DNA of 64,000 bases from Turneriella parva DSM 21527 (GCF_000266885.1 NC_018020.1:806001-870000), one strand, 5' to 3'. Shown: positions 49,961-59,326, counted from the first letter of the stretch. Translations and numbers: made by a program. The notes: generated by a model from the letters alone, not told the origin.

Positions 49961-52138
49961 GTGACCCAAATGCCTGGTATCAAAAATATACTCGGTGGCT
50001 TTTCGGCAGCGCTGGTGGCTCTGCCGCAGGCGATCGCGTTTGGCGTCACCGTTTATGTAGCGATAGACCCATCGCTTTCAGGTGCCGGTGCGATTGCGGG
50101 CATTCTCGGCGTCATCGTGCTGGGCATCGTCAATGGTTCTGTCGGTCGCAACCCCATTCTGATCAGCACCCCCTCGGCGGCAGCGACAGCATACCTCGCC
50201 GCGATGATAATTCAGCTCAAAGGCCAGTTCACAGGACTTTCGCGCGAACAACTGCTGCTCATTCTTTTGCTGACGGGCATCACCGCAGGTTTGCTGCAGC
50301 TGCTGCTCGCGCTCTTCAAGGGTGGCAGGCTCATCAAGTTTGTGCCATACCCGGTGATTGCAGGCTATCTCAGTGCCGTCGCGGTTATCATCTTCTTCGG
50401 GCAGATCGCACGTGCTTTTCCCGAACTGCATATTTCGCGCTGGTCAGAGTTTTCCTGGCAGATTTTTCACTGGGTGAACCTGCCGGTGCTGGTTGTCACC
50501 GTCGCCATGGTTTTCCTGGCGGCAAAAATATCGAAGCGTGTGCCGGCGCCGATCATTGCGCTGAGTGGAGGCATGGTGACGTTTGCTCTGATTGGTCTCA
50601 CCGACGGTTCACTCTTCGATACGGCGAATAGCCCCTACCTCGTGGGCCGCATCAGAACCGATGGGCAAATAATCAATCTGCCGCCATGGCAGTTAATCGC
50701 CTCTATCTCCCCCGCAATCTGGCCAAAAATATTCGCCTCGGGTGCGATGCTGGCGATGATTCTCTCGGTCGATACGCTGAAGACGATGGTGATTCTCGAT
50801 AACTTAAAGCACGTGCGCGCCGACAGCGATAAGGTGCTCAGGGGGCTCGGTGTGGCCAACACTGTTTCATCATTAGTGGGAGGTATGCCTGGTTCTGGCT
50901 CTGCCAACTCTTCGCTCATCAACATGAACTCGGGTGCCAGCCATTGGTCGTCGGTGGTCTATTCGGGCATTTTCGCCATGGTGATCCTGCTTTTTCTTTC
51001 AGATTATGCCGCATACATACCGATCGCTGCGCTTGCAGGCCTTCTGGTCGCGAGCTCGATTCGGCTGTTTGACACGAGTATCTTTCAACTGCTCAAGAAG
51101 CGCAGCACGCGGCTCGATTTTGCCGTGGCGATGCTTGTGATTATTACGGGCATCACGTATAATCTCATTGTCGCGGCAGGTGCCGGTATCGCGCTTTCGA
51201 TTTTGCTCTTTGTGCGTAACCAGATTCGCGACACGGTGATTCGCAGCAAAACCCGCGGCGACCGCAAGTTCTCGAACAAGAGCCGCATGCCTGATGAGAT
51301 GCAGGTGCTGCGCGATCACGGGCACGAGACCATCATCTATTCACTCGGGGGTAATCTTTTTTTCGGTACCACCGACCAGCTCTACCGCGATATCGAAGCA
51401 GAACTCAAGACCAGCCGCAACGTGGTGCTGTCGTTCAAAGAAGTGCACTCGATCGACTTTACCGCAGTGCACATGCTTGAACTACTTGATAGCGTCGTGC
51501 ACAAACAGGGCGGTGAATTGCTGCTCTGTTCTCTTGTCGGTGAGCTGACGCGCGGTGTGGATTTCGAAGGTTACCTGAGCCACGCGGCTGTGGCGCATAA
51601 AGAGCCGCACTGGCGCATTTTTCCCGATGCGAATACCTCGCTCATGTATCTCGAAGAGAAAATACTCAGCGAACACGGCCAGGGTATTCACAAGAAACTG
51701 ACGTTTGCTCTCGGCGAAATGGATATTTTTTCAGGTTGTGAAGTACACGCGATCAGCGAGCTGCAAAACATCGTAAAGACGCAGAAATACGAATCAGCGC
51801 AACAGGTATTTTCTCAAGGCAGCCACAGTGAAGAGCTCTACTTTATCGGGCACGGGGTCGTCGATATTGTTCTGCCGGCTCACGACGGCCCGGCACGCAA
51901 ACTCAGTACGTTTGCGCAGGGTGACTTTTTCGGCGACATGGCATTTCTCGACAGCGAAGAGCGTTCTGCCGACGCAATTGCAGCTGCGGGTACAACGCTC
52001 CATGCGCTGAGCCGCGCTGATTTTGAAAATTTCTGCGCAAAACACCACAAATTCGGCGAAATATTTTACCGCAACCTCGCACGCATTCTTGCACACAGGC
52101 TGAGGCAGTCGCACCACGAACTACAGTCAGATATTTGA
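49961..52138 (+). CDS. SulP anion transporter with STAS and cyclic-nucleotide-binding domains
   Basis: 725 residues from GTG 49961 (ATG 49970 possible). Residues ~1-420 are a SulP/SLC26 transporter with ~12 TM helices (LVALPQAIAFGV, GMPGSGSANSSLINMNSGA). A STAS domain follows (~445-560; VVLSFKEVHSIDFTAVHML), then a cNMP-binding domain (~590-715; FSQGSHSEELYFIGHGVVDIV, FAQGDFFGDMAFLDSEERSADAIA, the phosphate-binding cassette with Arg at the SA-adjacent position). Such fusions suggest anion or bicarbonate uptake gated by cAMP or cGMP; adenylate cyclase pieces lie 1 kb downstream. Overlaps the start region of the next gene by four bases if TTG 52135 is used. Confidence 0.92.
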   Translation: MTQMPGIKNILGGFSAALVALPQAIAFGVTVYVAIDPSLSGAGAIAGILGVIVLGIVNGSVGRNPILISTPSAAATAYLAAMIIQLKGQFTGLSREQLLLILLLTGITAGLLQLLLALFKGGRLIKFVPYPVIAGYLSAVAVIIFFGQIARAFPELHISRWSEFSWQIFHWVNLPVLVVTVAMVFLAAKISKRVPAPIIALSGGMVTFALIGLTDGSLFDTANSPYLVGRIRTDGQIINLPPWQLIASISPAIWPKIFASGAMLAMILSVDTLKTMVILDNLKHVRADSDKVLRGLGVANTVSSLVGGMPGSGSANSSLINMNSGASHWSSVVYSGIFAMVILLFLSDYAAYIPIAALAGLLVASSIRLFDTSIFQLLKKRSTRLDFAVAMLVIITGITYNLIVAAGAGIALSILLFVRNQIRDTVIRSKTRGDRKFSNKSRMPDEMQVLRDHGHETIIYSLGGNLFFGTTDQLYRDIEAELKTSRNVVLSFKEVHSIDFTAVHMLELLDSVVHKQGGELLLCSLVGELTRGVDFEGYLSHAAVAHKEPHWRIFPDANTSLMYLEEKILSEHGQGIHKKLTFALGEMDIFSGCEVHAISELQNIVKTQKYESAQQVFSQGSHSEELYFIGHGVVDIVLPAHDGPARKLSTFAQGDFFGDMAFLDSEERSADAIAAAGTTLHALSRADFENFCAKHHKFGEIFYRNLARILAHRLRQSHHELQSDI

Positions 52139-52146
52139 GCAAATAC

Positions 52147-53013
52147 ATGGCGAAGGTTCTGATTACAGGCGCGACGGGAAACGTGGGGCTCGAAGTGCTC
52201 AAAGCACTCAGTGGCATCAAACATGAATTGCAGATAATTGCCGGCGTGCGCGATCAACAAACAGGCGCGACGCAACTACCCGGCCACAATATACAGATTG
52301 CCCGATTCGATTTCGAGAATGTAAACTCATTCGGGTCGGCGCTGCAAGGCTGCGATATTCTATTTTTGCTGAGGCCCCCGCAAATTTCAGATGTGAAGAC
52401 CTATTTCAAGCCTTTAATTCGTGAATGTAAAGCGGCCGGCGTAAAACATATCGTGTTCTTGTCGGTTCAGGGTGTCGAAAAAAGCCGAATCATACCGCAT
52501 CACAAGATCGAGAAGTTGATTGTCGAAAGCCAGATTGCCCATACTTTTCTGAGGCCGGCATATTTCATGCAGAATTTTACCACGACCTTACGAGATGACA
52601 TCGTAAAGAAACGCCGGGTGTATCTGCCTGCAGGCGACGCGAAATTCACGCTGATCGATGTGGCAGATATTGGTCGGGTGGCAGCCGCCATATTGGCAAA
52701 TTCAACGGCGCATATCAACAAGGCTTATGACCTGACAAACGATGAAAAACTGAACTTTCGGGAGATGACAGATATTCTCAGCAGACAACTCGAGAGAACG
52801 ATTCATTTTGAATCGCCGAACCCCTTTGCATTTTACTGCAGCAAGCGCAAAGAGCGAGTGCCGCGAATGCTCATTCTCGTGATGATTATGCTTCACTATC
52901 TGCCAAGATTTCAGAAAGAGCCAGAGACCACTCGATGGGTCGAGACCATTTCAGGCAGGCGCGCCAGAAGCTTCGCCGAATTTATCACACAAAACAAGAG
53001 CCTGCTGGTTTAG
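52147..53013 (+). CDS. NmrA-like NAD(P)-binding protein
   Basis: 288 residues from ATG 52147. Atypical SDR with LITGATGNVGLEVL at the N-terminus, GVRDQ after strand 2 and LRPAYFMQNF in the family-typical place; no YxxxK active site, as in NmrA/HSCARG redox-sensor or quinone-reductase-like (QorB) proteins. The C-terminal ~80 residues are hydrophobic/helical. It directly follows the SulP gene and may be co-transcribed. Lower G+C than its neighbours. Confidence 0.82.
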   Translation: MAKVLITGATGNVGLEVLKALSGIKHELQIIAGVRDQQTGATQLPGHNIQIARFDFENVNSFGSALQGCDILFLLRPPQISDVKTYFKPLIRECKAAGVKHIVFLSVQGVEKSRIIPHHKIEKLIVESQIAHTFLRPAYFMQNFTTTLRDDIVKKRRVYLPAGDAKFTLIDVADIGRVAAAILANSTAHINKAYDLTNDEKLNFREMTDILSRQLERTIHFESPNPFAFYCSKRKERVPRMLILVMIMLHYLPRFQKEPETTRWVETISGRRARSFAEFITQNKSLLV

Positions 53014-53017
53014 CGCT

Positions 53018-53853
53018 TTAGCTGACAGAATAGAGTTTTGTCCCTATCGCTTTGCCCCTTAGGTGAACTTCGGCGACTTCGACGGTATGCATATGTGCGG
53101 GTAGACGACTTCTCACGGCCTCAGAAAAAAGGATACTCTTGCCATATTCTTTGGTCGCGCTTTCGATGCGGCTTGCCGTGTTCACAGTGTCGCCGATCAC
53201 CGTGTACTCCAGCCGGCTCGCCGACCCGATGTTGCCCGCAATGACGTGACCAAAATCGATGCCGATGCCCATCGCGACTGGCGTCTTGCCCTGCGCATTC
53301 ATTGCGTCGAGCGTTGCCAGCATCTCGATGGCGCACCGCACCGCGCGTTCTGCGTCGTCTGAGCGGGGTTGAGGAGTGCCAAAAGTCACCATGATTCCGT
53401 CGCCGATGAACTTATCGACTGTGCCGCCGTTACGGTAGATGACCTCAACCATGCGTTCGTGGTACGCGCGCAGAAACGCAACTGTTTCTTCAGCTGTCAG
53501 CTTTTCGCTCATGCTCGTGAAACCGCGAATATCTGAGAAGAGCACAGCCGCTTCAACCCGAACACCCCCGAAGCTCACCTGCTGCGACACAATCGTGTCG
53601 CGCACTGAGGGTGAAAAATAGCGCCCGAGCTCGGTGCTGGCAACTTCAAGCTGAGCCGCCTGGTAGATCGATTTTCGGTAAGAGTGCGTTATCCACGCGA
53701 GCAGGCCGCCGATCAGTAAAGATCCGAATGGATAAAAGTTGACATACCCCGGTATGATGGCAGCGGAAAACGCGTTCTGCACAAAGTCAGAGGTGATGAC
53801 CGTTCGGGGGTCGCGCATAACTATCAGAAACAAAACCGCCCATATCGAAAAAA
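53018..53853 (-). CDS. Class III adenylate cyclase, catalytic part of a frameshifted gene
   Basis: About 275 residues: last TM helices (IIPGYVNFYPFGSLLIGGLLAWI), a linker, and a CHD cyclase domain with FSDIRGFTSMSE (metal Asp), VDKFIGDGIMVTFG (adenine-selecting Lys), and GIDFGHVIAGNIGSA, EYTVIGDTVNTASRIE (transition-state Asn/Arg). Adenylate rather than guanylate specificity is supported by Lys and Asp at the base-binding sites. Reading upstream, the frame breaks at a run of six A (53848-53853, + strand): one more base would restore continuity with the membrane domain encoded at 53824-54270. A sequencing error, true mutation or slippage product are all possible. Confidence 0.85.
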
Positions 53854-54270
53854 TGCAGCGGCGAGAATCAATGGATACGCAGGGCGAAGAGCGAGGCCGC
53901 TGATTAAAATCATGAGGTACGCCCAGACTGGCAGACTGGTCTTCATGAGATAACTCGCAGGCACCAGTTCGTACCCGCCCACCGAAGTGTACCATGTGTA
54001 AGGGAGAAAAATCAATATGAAAACGGATGGCAGTTGGCTGAGATATCCCATCGTTGTCAGATAGCGGTCATGATAGACGTACCAGAACAGCACGAGCAAA
54101 TAGAGCGTGATACCGCCCGAAGCAAGCGCGACCCACAGCACTTCGAGCTCTGAATGGTGTGTGGAGAGATGGCCCAACGCGAGACCGGCCGCCATGATAA
54201 TACCGAACGCCATGCTGACCATAAGACCTGAGCGCTCGCGCTGGCGCAAGACCCGATCGGCTGAATTCAT
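53824..54270 (-). CDS. Membrane domain of the same frameshifted adenylate cyclase
   Basis: 149 residues from ATG 54270 with four to five TM helices (MVSMAFGIIMAAGLALGHL, VLWVALASGGITLYLLVLFWY, VFILIFLPYTWY, AYLMILISGLAL). At LILAAAFF the frame continues as RYGRFCF and stops; with one extra T the protein would go on as SIWAVLFLIV into the cyclase domain. MASE-type sensor domains with six TM helices before a cyclase are the usual arrangement. Confidence 0.75.
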   Translation of the reverse strand: MNSADRVLRQRERSGLMVSMAFGIIMAAGLALGHLSTHHSELEVLWVALASGGITLYLLVLFWYVYHDRYLTTMGYLSQLPSVFILIFLPYTWYTSVGGYELVPASYLMKTSLPVWAYLMILISGLALRPAYPLILAAAFFRYGRFCF

Positions 54271-54299
54271 ATTATGCGGCTGGCGCTTATTCTCTCTCT

Positions 54300-54752
54300 T
54301 CACAAACGCAAAATTTTTCGGTATTGAATAAACCCCGATCGTGCGGCAAGCTTTTCATAGAGCTTCTGTGCGACAGCGTTGGTTTCGTGCGTCAACCAGT
54401 GCACACGCGAAGCGCCATCGGCCTTCGCTCGCGCATAAACAGCTTCGATGAGCGCAGTGGCAACGCCCTGACCGCGAGCCGCTTCAGACGTGAACAGGTC
54501 TTGCAGATAACAATAGTCGCCGATCGTCCAGCATGAGCGGTGGTAGATGCAGTGCACGATGCCGAGCAGCTCGCCCGATTCGGTAAAGGCCCCGAGGGCA
54601 AACATGGGTTCTTGCGAGTCAGTGAGGCGCTGCCATGTGGTTTGTGTGGTTTGTTCGGTCAGCGTGCTTTCATAAAAAGTCAGGTATCCCCGCCAGAGGG
54701 GTAACCAGCGGATGAAGTCATTCGCCTGCAACTGCCTGACTTGTAATTTCAT
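54300..54752 (-). CDS. GNAT N-acetyltransferase
   Basis: 150 residues from ATG 54752. Complete GNAT fold: MKLQVRQLQANDF start, YLQDLFTSEAARGQGVATALIE (acetyl-CoA pyrophosphate loop ARGQGVA), and HWLTHETNAVAQKLYEKL in the last helix. Closest in style to the PA4794/YjaB or polyamine/aminoglycoside-type GNAT group with unknown substrate. The open frame upstream (to 54905) overlaps a real gene and is rejected. Lies between the cyclase and a zinc-ribbon membrane protein, all leftward. Confidence 0.83.
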   Translation of the reverse strand: MKLQVRQLQANDFIRWLPLWRGYLTFYESTLTEQTTQTTWQRLTDSQEPMFALGAFTESGELLGIVHCIYHRSCWTIGDYCYLQDLFTSEAARGQGVATALIEAVYARAKADGASRVHWLTHETNAVAQKLYEKLAARSGFIQYRKILRL

Positions 54753-54829
54753 AGAAATTGAATTTTCCTCATTACCGGTATGGCGCACCATGATATTTTG
54801 CGCGTAAAGCCGATTCAATACCCTTTGCG

Positions 54830-56209
54830 CTAAACTGGCTTTTTGGCGTGGCCTGAAAGTCTGAGCAGAGGATAAAACCACCAGGCGAGAAAAAAATCCA
54901 CCCATTTGTCAGACAGGCTCTGGGTGCTGCCCGCTTTTTCTTTCACATAGCGCCACACTTGTGCATTGTAAAACCACCACAGAACCGGGTACCAGACGAG
55001 GCCGAAGGGCGGTGTCAAGACATGGGAAAACCAGTAGACCGCAAAGAGTAGCAGACTGCAAACGATACGCGGCAGATGAATCGCCTTTGCCAGTCTGGTT
55101 ATCGGTGCAGTGAGAAAGAGCCATTCAAAGTAAAGCCAGAATAACCCCAGAATCACCAGCGAGGCAACGATGTTACCTGTAGTCAAATTATCATAAGCCA
55201 AAAGATCGCTGGCGGGAGCTTCTGGCAGGCCTGCGATCTGAGGCAAATGCCAGCCCAATATTTTTGCCGACCACCAGACGACGAGCGCGATGAATGCCAC
55301 GATCAGAATTTTGGCCCATAGATAAAATGAGTTCTTGCTACGCGCCATTGTATCGAACGGTATCGATTGCAAAAAGTCTTCGAGCTTCCAAAGAGAATTC
55401 CAGCGGGCGGCGAGCGCCGCATCCATATGCGCGACACCCTCAGCGTAGCGCGGGTTGCGCGGTTTCTGCGCACCACAACCTTGACAACTCTTCAGCAGAT
55501 GACGGTTGAGCCGGCTGCATTTTTCGCAGACCCATTCGGGGTGCCTAGCGAGCTCGAACGCCTGCGCGCGTGTGAAGGCGATAAACGGTTTGTCGTCCTT
55601 CGGCGTATAATAAGGGACACCCTTTTCTATAGCTGCGCCACAGCGATTGCATTGCGTCATGACCCCGCTGATCAGCCGATTGTTGCACTTGTTACAATCC
55701 CAATAACCGCGAATGAGAATTTCGCCATAGGCCTTGCCTTTTCTACTTTCAAAAGTTATCGGGTGGGTGTTGAAGATTTTCTTGCCATCTTCGTCGATGA
55801 GGTTCAGCGCCGCGATTCCCTCGCGCAAAATGCGCACGCGAAAGAAGCTACCCTCAAGTGGAAAAACTTCGAACGAATTTCGTAGGGCTACGCGGGCCCT
55901 CTCGATCTGTTCTTGCGTTTTGGCCCGTAGGTTGTCGTAATGGGGGTCATGCCGAACAAAGAAGAGCAACCACAAGAACGGCCATCCGAAAAGATAGGCG
56001 GCACCCAGCAGCAGCATGGCGACTCCCGAAGCCAGTGCTTCACCATTGAAAGTGAGGTAAGTTAAACCGCCGTAGAAGCCGAGCAGACCGAGCACCAGCC
56101 ACCAGGGAACTTTGGCGCGAAAGATCGCCTTGAGCAGCAGCACTGCCCCGAGGGCAAACCAATACCAAAAGTCAACTTGCGCGAGGTGATTCTGAATCTC
56201 ATTGAGCAT
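54830..56209 (-). CDS. Membrane protein with two central zinc ribbons
   Basis: 459 residues. Two or three N-terminal TM helices (FWYWFALGAVLLL, LVLGLLGFYGGLTYL, AYLFGWPFLWLLFFV), a ~190-residue cytoplasmic region with two CxxC zinc-ribbon pairs (CNKCNNRL/CNRCGA and CEKCSRL/CQGCGA), and four C-terminal TM helices. No enzymatic motif and no family recognised. Between the ribbons is FIAFTRAQAFELARHPEW. It may be a membrane scaffold or sensor. Transcribed with the GNAT gene in the same direction, 77 bp apart. Confidence 0.7.
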   Translation of the reverse strand: MLNEIQNHLAQVDFWYWFALGAVLLLKAIFRAKVPWWLVLGLLGFYGGLTYLTFNGEALASGVAMLLLGAAYLFGWPFLWLLFFVRHDPHYDNLRAKTQEQIERARVALRNSFEVFPLEGSFFRVRILREGIAALNLIDEDGKKIFNTHPITFESRKGKAYGEILIRGYWDCNKCNNRLISGVMTQCNRCGAAIEKGVPYYTPKDDKPFIAFTRAQAFELARHPEWVCEKCSRLNRHLLKSCQGCGAQKPRNPRYAEGVAHMDAALAARWNSLWKLEDFLQSIPFDTMARSKNSFYLWAKILIVAFIALVVWWSAKILGWHLPQIAGLPEAPASDLLAYDNLTTGNIVASLVILGLFWLYFEWLFLTAPITRLAKAIHLPRIVCSLLLFAVYWFSHVLTPPFGLVWYPVLWWFYNAQVWRYVKEKAGSTQSLSDKWVDFFLAWWFYPLLRLSGHAKKPV

Positions 56210-56447
56210 GGCGATAAATGCAGTAACCGATTACGGCAGTTATGAGCGCAAGCATGATTTTGACGCTTCTGTAAACAGATGGTTTTATCCTCTCCGGTGT
56301 GTCGAAGGCAAGTCTTCACATGCCTTTTCCAGCTCCCGGAGCTCTTTTCGTTCCCCCTGCCCCGCCCGCAGATTCCCCGAAATACCGATGCTTTTGTGCA
56401 GCAGTATGGTGCATGCTGTTTCGCAAAATAGTGTCAGTTTGCGATTG

Positions 56448-56999
56448 CTAACGTTTGCAAAGCATGACCCGCATATCTTCAGCCAGCCGCGCAAACACCC
56501 GTTTGTCACCGGTGAGATTGTACATCGTCATTGTGCCCTCGTAGTAGGTGAATGCCGTCTGCGCGCGCTGCGCGTCACCGAGAAAAGCGGCCATTACGTT
56601 GATGATTTCTTCGACCGCGCCGCGCAACTCGCCGCGCAGGCGGGGAGATTCGTGCAAGGTCTGCGCAAACAGGTTCGAGAACGGGCAGCCATAGAAATCG
56701 CCGGCTTCAGCGCCGCGGGCCAAAAGTTTCGCCCAGGTAGCAAAAAATTCTTCGGGCTGAGGGCGTTTCTGCATCAACGCTTGCAGCACTTCGATCAGCT
56801 CTGCCTTTTTCGCCTGCACGTATTCGACTGCCAGGTCTTCTTTTGATTCATAATAGCGGTAGAACGTCGCCTTGTAAATGCCCGCGGCATCGAGTATTTC
56901 CTGCAGGCCGACTGCGTAGCCGCGTTGGTAAAAGAGCAGCGCCGCTGCGGATTTCAAGCGTTCGGGCGAGAAAATTTCGTAATCACGTTTGCGTGGCAT
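56448..56999 (-). CDS. TetR-family repressor
   Basis: 183 residues from ATG 56999; the longer open frame overlaps the divergent dehydrogenase and is rejected. N-terminal helix-turn-helix LKSAAALLFYQRGYAVGLQEILDAAG, recognition helix YKATFYRYYESKEDL. The C-terminal part fits the TetR_C YxaF/LmrA-like group that senses small hydrophobic ligands. A perfect inverted repeat lies 13-36 bp upstream, between it and the alcohol dehydrogenase, so it probably represses both. Confidence 0.88.
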   Translation of the reverse strand: MPRKRDYEIFSPERLKSAAALLFYQRGYAVGLQEILDAAGIYKATFYRYYESKEDLAVEYVQAKKAELIEVLQALMQKRPQPEEFFATWAKLLARGAEAGDFYGCPFSNLFAQTLHESPRLRGELRGAVEEIINVMAAFLGDAQRAQTAFTYYEGTMTMYNLTGDKRVFARLAEDMRVMLCKR

Positions 57000-57007
57000 A
57001 CACCTGT

Positions 57008-57035
57008 TTGACAAATAGACTTGCCCGTCTATTTG
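57008..57035 (+). promoter_or_regulatory. TetR operator overlapping a divergent promoter
   Basis: CAAATAGAC (57012-57020), six-base spacer, GTCTATTTG (57027-57035). It overlaps a perfect -35 TTGACA (57008-57013) with a weak -10 TATTTG 16 bp further on. A half-site GTCTATTT recurs at about 57059-57066. Confidence 0.65.
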
Positions 57036-57108
57036 CGCCTCGGTAAATATACCGCACAGTCTATTTTTAGGAGCTGCTGTAAACCAAAAGCAGCAAAAGG
57101 AGGTTCTT

Positions 57109-58140
57109 ATGCAACAACTCTGGTTCGCCAAAAAAAACACACTCGAATGGCGTGACGTACCCGCACCCAAGATCGACGGCTTAGGCCAGGCGATTGTGCG
57201 CCCGCTCGCCATTGCGCGCTGCGACCTCGACCTGCCCATCATTCAGGGCCACACCCTGTTTCGGCCCGCCTTCCCTATCGGGCATGAGATAACGGCAGAA
57301 ATTGTCGCGCTCAGTGAGGATATCTCAAATCTGCAAATCGGCGACGCCTGCGTGGTCAATTTTCAAATTGCCTGCGGCACCTGCGCTGCCTGCAGCTCTC
57401 ACCATTCACCCGCATGCACGACGGTACCGTTCGGCGCGAACTTCGGCCTCGGCCGCGAGGCTGTACAATTCGGCGGCGGCATTGCAGAACTCGTGAAAGT
57501 GCCCTATGCCAGCGCGATGCTGCAAAAAATTCCGCAGGGCATTGACCCGCTTGCGGTTGCGAGCCTCAGCGACAACATGACCGACGCGTACCGCACTATT
57601 GCGCCATACCTCAAGGCCCAGCCCGGTGCCAACATTCTGATCGTCGGTGGCGTCGCCGAGAGCATCGCCTGCTACGCGATACTCGAAGCGCAAGCCTTGG
57701 GTGCGGGCAAGATCACCTACTTCGATACCGACAAGTCTCGCTGCGACTTTGCCGCGTCGCTCGGCGCAGCGGTTGAGCACGCCGAAAAATACCCACAGCG
57801 GCTCGCTGGCGAATTCGATGTCACGGTCGATTGCTCGGGCCAGATCGACGGCTTTCGTATGGCCTTACGATCCGCACGGCCTTATGGCAAGTCTATTTCG
57901 GTGAGCATCTTTTTTGACAACAGCGTGCCGATACCCTATATCGAAATGTACACGAAGGGCATCGATCTCACGATCAGCCGCACGCATGCGCGCGAGCAGA
58001 CGCCTGAGATTTTACAAATGATCGCCGCGAAAAAATTCGACCCCGCGCGCGTCACGAGCCGCATCGTCGACTTCAAAGATGCGGCCGAGGCGTGGACCCA
58101 ACCGGGAAGAAAGTTGGTGGTGAGGGGGGTGAATTCTTAA
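57109..58140 (+). CDS. Zinc-type alcohol dehydrogenase (MDR family)
   Basis: 343 residues of the medium-chain dehydrogenase family. Catalytic zinc ligands: Cys in IARCDLD and GHE (Cys/His/Glu), structural-zinc-like cysteines in CGTCAACSSHHSPAC, and a cofactor motif ILIVGGVAESIACYAILEAQALGAGKI with an acidic FDTDKS after strand 2, suggesting NAD(H). Excellent AGGAGG before ATG 57109. Divergent from the TetR gene with a shared operator, so ligand-induced expression is expected; substrate unknown. The gene is full length. Confidence 0.88.
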   Translation: MQQLWFAKKNTLEWRDVPAPKIDGLGQAIVRPLAIARCDLDLPIIQGHTLFRPAFPIGHEITAEIVALSEDISNLQIGDACVVNFQIACGTCAACSSHHSPACTTVPFGANFGLGREAVQFGGGIAELVKVPYASAMLQKIPQGIDPLAVASLSDNMTDAYRTIAPYLKAQPGANILIVGGVAESIACYAILEAQALGAGKITYFDTDKSRCDFAASLGAAVEHAEKYPQRLAGEFDVTVDCSGQIDGFRMALRSARPYGKSISVSIFFDNSVPIPYIEMYTKGIDLTISRTHAREQTPEILQMIAAKKFDPARVTSRIVDFKDAAEAWTQPGRKLVVRGVNS

Positions 58141-58207
58141 TCTGCTATTCAATTGACCGTGTACAAATACCATTCAATAGGGAGTCTGTCGGGTTTGGGC
58201 GAATTGC

Positions 58208-58879
58208 ATGATCAAATCAAAACAGCGCGTCGCAGATCATGGTGAAGTCTTCACACCAGAATGGCTGGTCGATGCCATGCTCGATCTCGTCAAAAGCGAA
58301 ACAGAGCGCATCGACTCACGTTTCCTGGAGCCAGCCTGCGGCAGCGGCAATTTTCTCGTAAAAGTTTTGCAGCGTAAGCTCGCCGCAGTTGAACTTAAGT
58401 ACGGACAATCAGACTTTGAAAAGCGCCATTATGCACTATTGGGAGTAATGTGCACTTACGGTATTGAACTCCTGGCAGATAATATCGCCGAATGCCGGGC
58501 CAATATGCTAGAGGTTCTGGCAGATTATCTCAATGTCAATACCTCTGACGAGGTCTACCATGCCGCTGCATATGTTTTGTCGCAAAATCTGATTCACGGC
58601 GATGCCCTTTCGATGCGGACTGCGACCGGCGAGGCAATCACCTTTGCCGAATGGGGCTATCTGGGTAAGGGCAAGTTTCAGCGCCGCGATTTTCGTCTCG
58701 ATATGCTTACGCAGATGTCGGCAATATCGGGTGAAGGTACGCTCTTCGCGCAGATGGGCAAACATGAGATTTTTGTGCCGGAAAAAAGTTACCCGCCGAT
58801 GACAATGAGAGACCTTGCTGGGTTACAAGAAAGCCAGACTCAAAGTTCTTCTTCGACGATACCAGCGACCTTCATATGA
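58208..58879 (+). CDS. Small methylase subunit of a two-gene DNA modification/restriction system
   Basis: 223 residues. SAM-binding motif I is FLEPACGSGNFLVKVL, with the opening KQRVADHGEVFTPEWLVDAMLDLV and later GIELLADNIAECRANML and SQNLIHGDALSMRT. This matches the short 'restriction subunit M' type protein usually encoded next to a large Eco57I-like methylase/nuclease subunit; it has no NPPY motif of its own. The last ~13 residues are antisense to hicA, so the natural C-terminus has probably been replaced by the HicBA insertion. The large partner survives only as a stump at 60269. Confidence 0.78.
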   Translation: MIKSKQRVADHGEVFTPEWLVDAMLDLVKSETERIDSRFLEPACGSGNFLVKVLQRKLAAVELKYGQSDFEKRHYALLGVMCTYGIELLADNIAECRANMLEVLADYLNVNTSDEVYHAAAYVLSQNLIHGDALSMRTATGEAITFAEWGYLGKGKFQRRDFRLDMLTQMSAISGEGTLFAQMGKHEIFVPEKSYPPMTMRDLAGLQESQTQSSSSTIPATFI

Positions 58880-59046
58880 TGCCTCAGCAAACCAATTTTC
58901 AAATCTTGATTGCTATGAACGGGCACCGAGATTCTATCTTCTCTGCCCTCTTTCATATAGATTTGGTGGCTGCCGCTAATCTTCTTGAGTACCCAGCCTT
59001 TGTTTTCCAGAATCTTGCAGAATTTTTTGCCCGAAATGGCTCTCAT
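58840..59046 (-). CDS. hicA: HicA-family mRNA interferase toxin
   Basis: 68 residues from ATG 59046 (four-base overlap with hicB). Double-stranded-RNA-binding-like HicA fold: ISGKKFCKILENKGWVLKK, catalytic His27 in SGSHQIYM, then RISVPVHSNQDLKIGLLRHHMKVAG. Cleaves mRNA/tmRNA when free of HicB. Gene order is hicB then hicA, the reverse of the common arrangement. Its 3' end overlaps the 3' end of the convergent methylase subunit by 40 bp. Confidence 0.92.
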   Translation of the reverse strand: MRAISGKKFCKILENKGWVLKKISGSHQIYMKEGREDRISVPVHSNQDLKIGLLRHHMKVAGIVEEEL

Positions 59047-59246
59047 ACGGCAATTTCGAGTATGCGGTCTCCTTTTGCTGAATTGACTGGTGCCACTTCG
59101 ACGGATAAACAACCTTCTATGGCATCATATAGATTTGTTAAAAGCTCCTCAAAGGTTTCGCCCTGTGTTGCACAGCCGGGTATTGCAGGCACTTCGGCCC
59201 AGAAGCCACCTTCTTCAGCTTCGTGTACGACAACCTTGAGTTTCAT
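59043..59246 (-). CDS. hicB: HicB-family antitoxin (short form)
   Basis: 67 residues. Partial RNase-H-like HicB domain: KVVVHEAEEGGFWAEVPAIPG, then CATQGETFEELLTNLYDAIEGCL. It lacks the C-terminal ribbon-helix-helix or HTH DNA-binding domain of longer HicB proteins, so autoregulation may not be direct. Translated just before hicA with an ATGA overlap. Together they form a complete-looking toxin-antitoxin pair. Confidence 0.92.
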   Translation of the reverse strand: MKLKVVVHEAEEGGFWAEVPAIPGCATQGETFEELLTNLYDAIEGCLSVEVAPVNSAKGDRILEIAV

Positions 59247-59326
59247 GGCTCAAGACAGGTTCGGTCGACTTTACCCGTCAAGCCAAAACGCGCCGCATCG
59301 TCCGGGTGAGAATGGCTCAGATGGTT

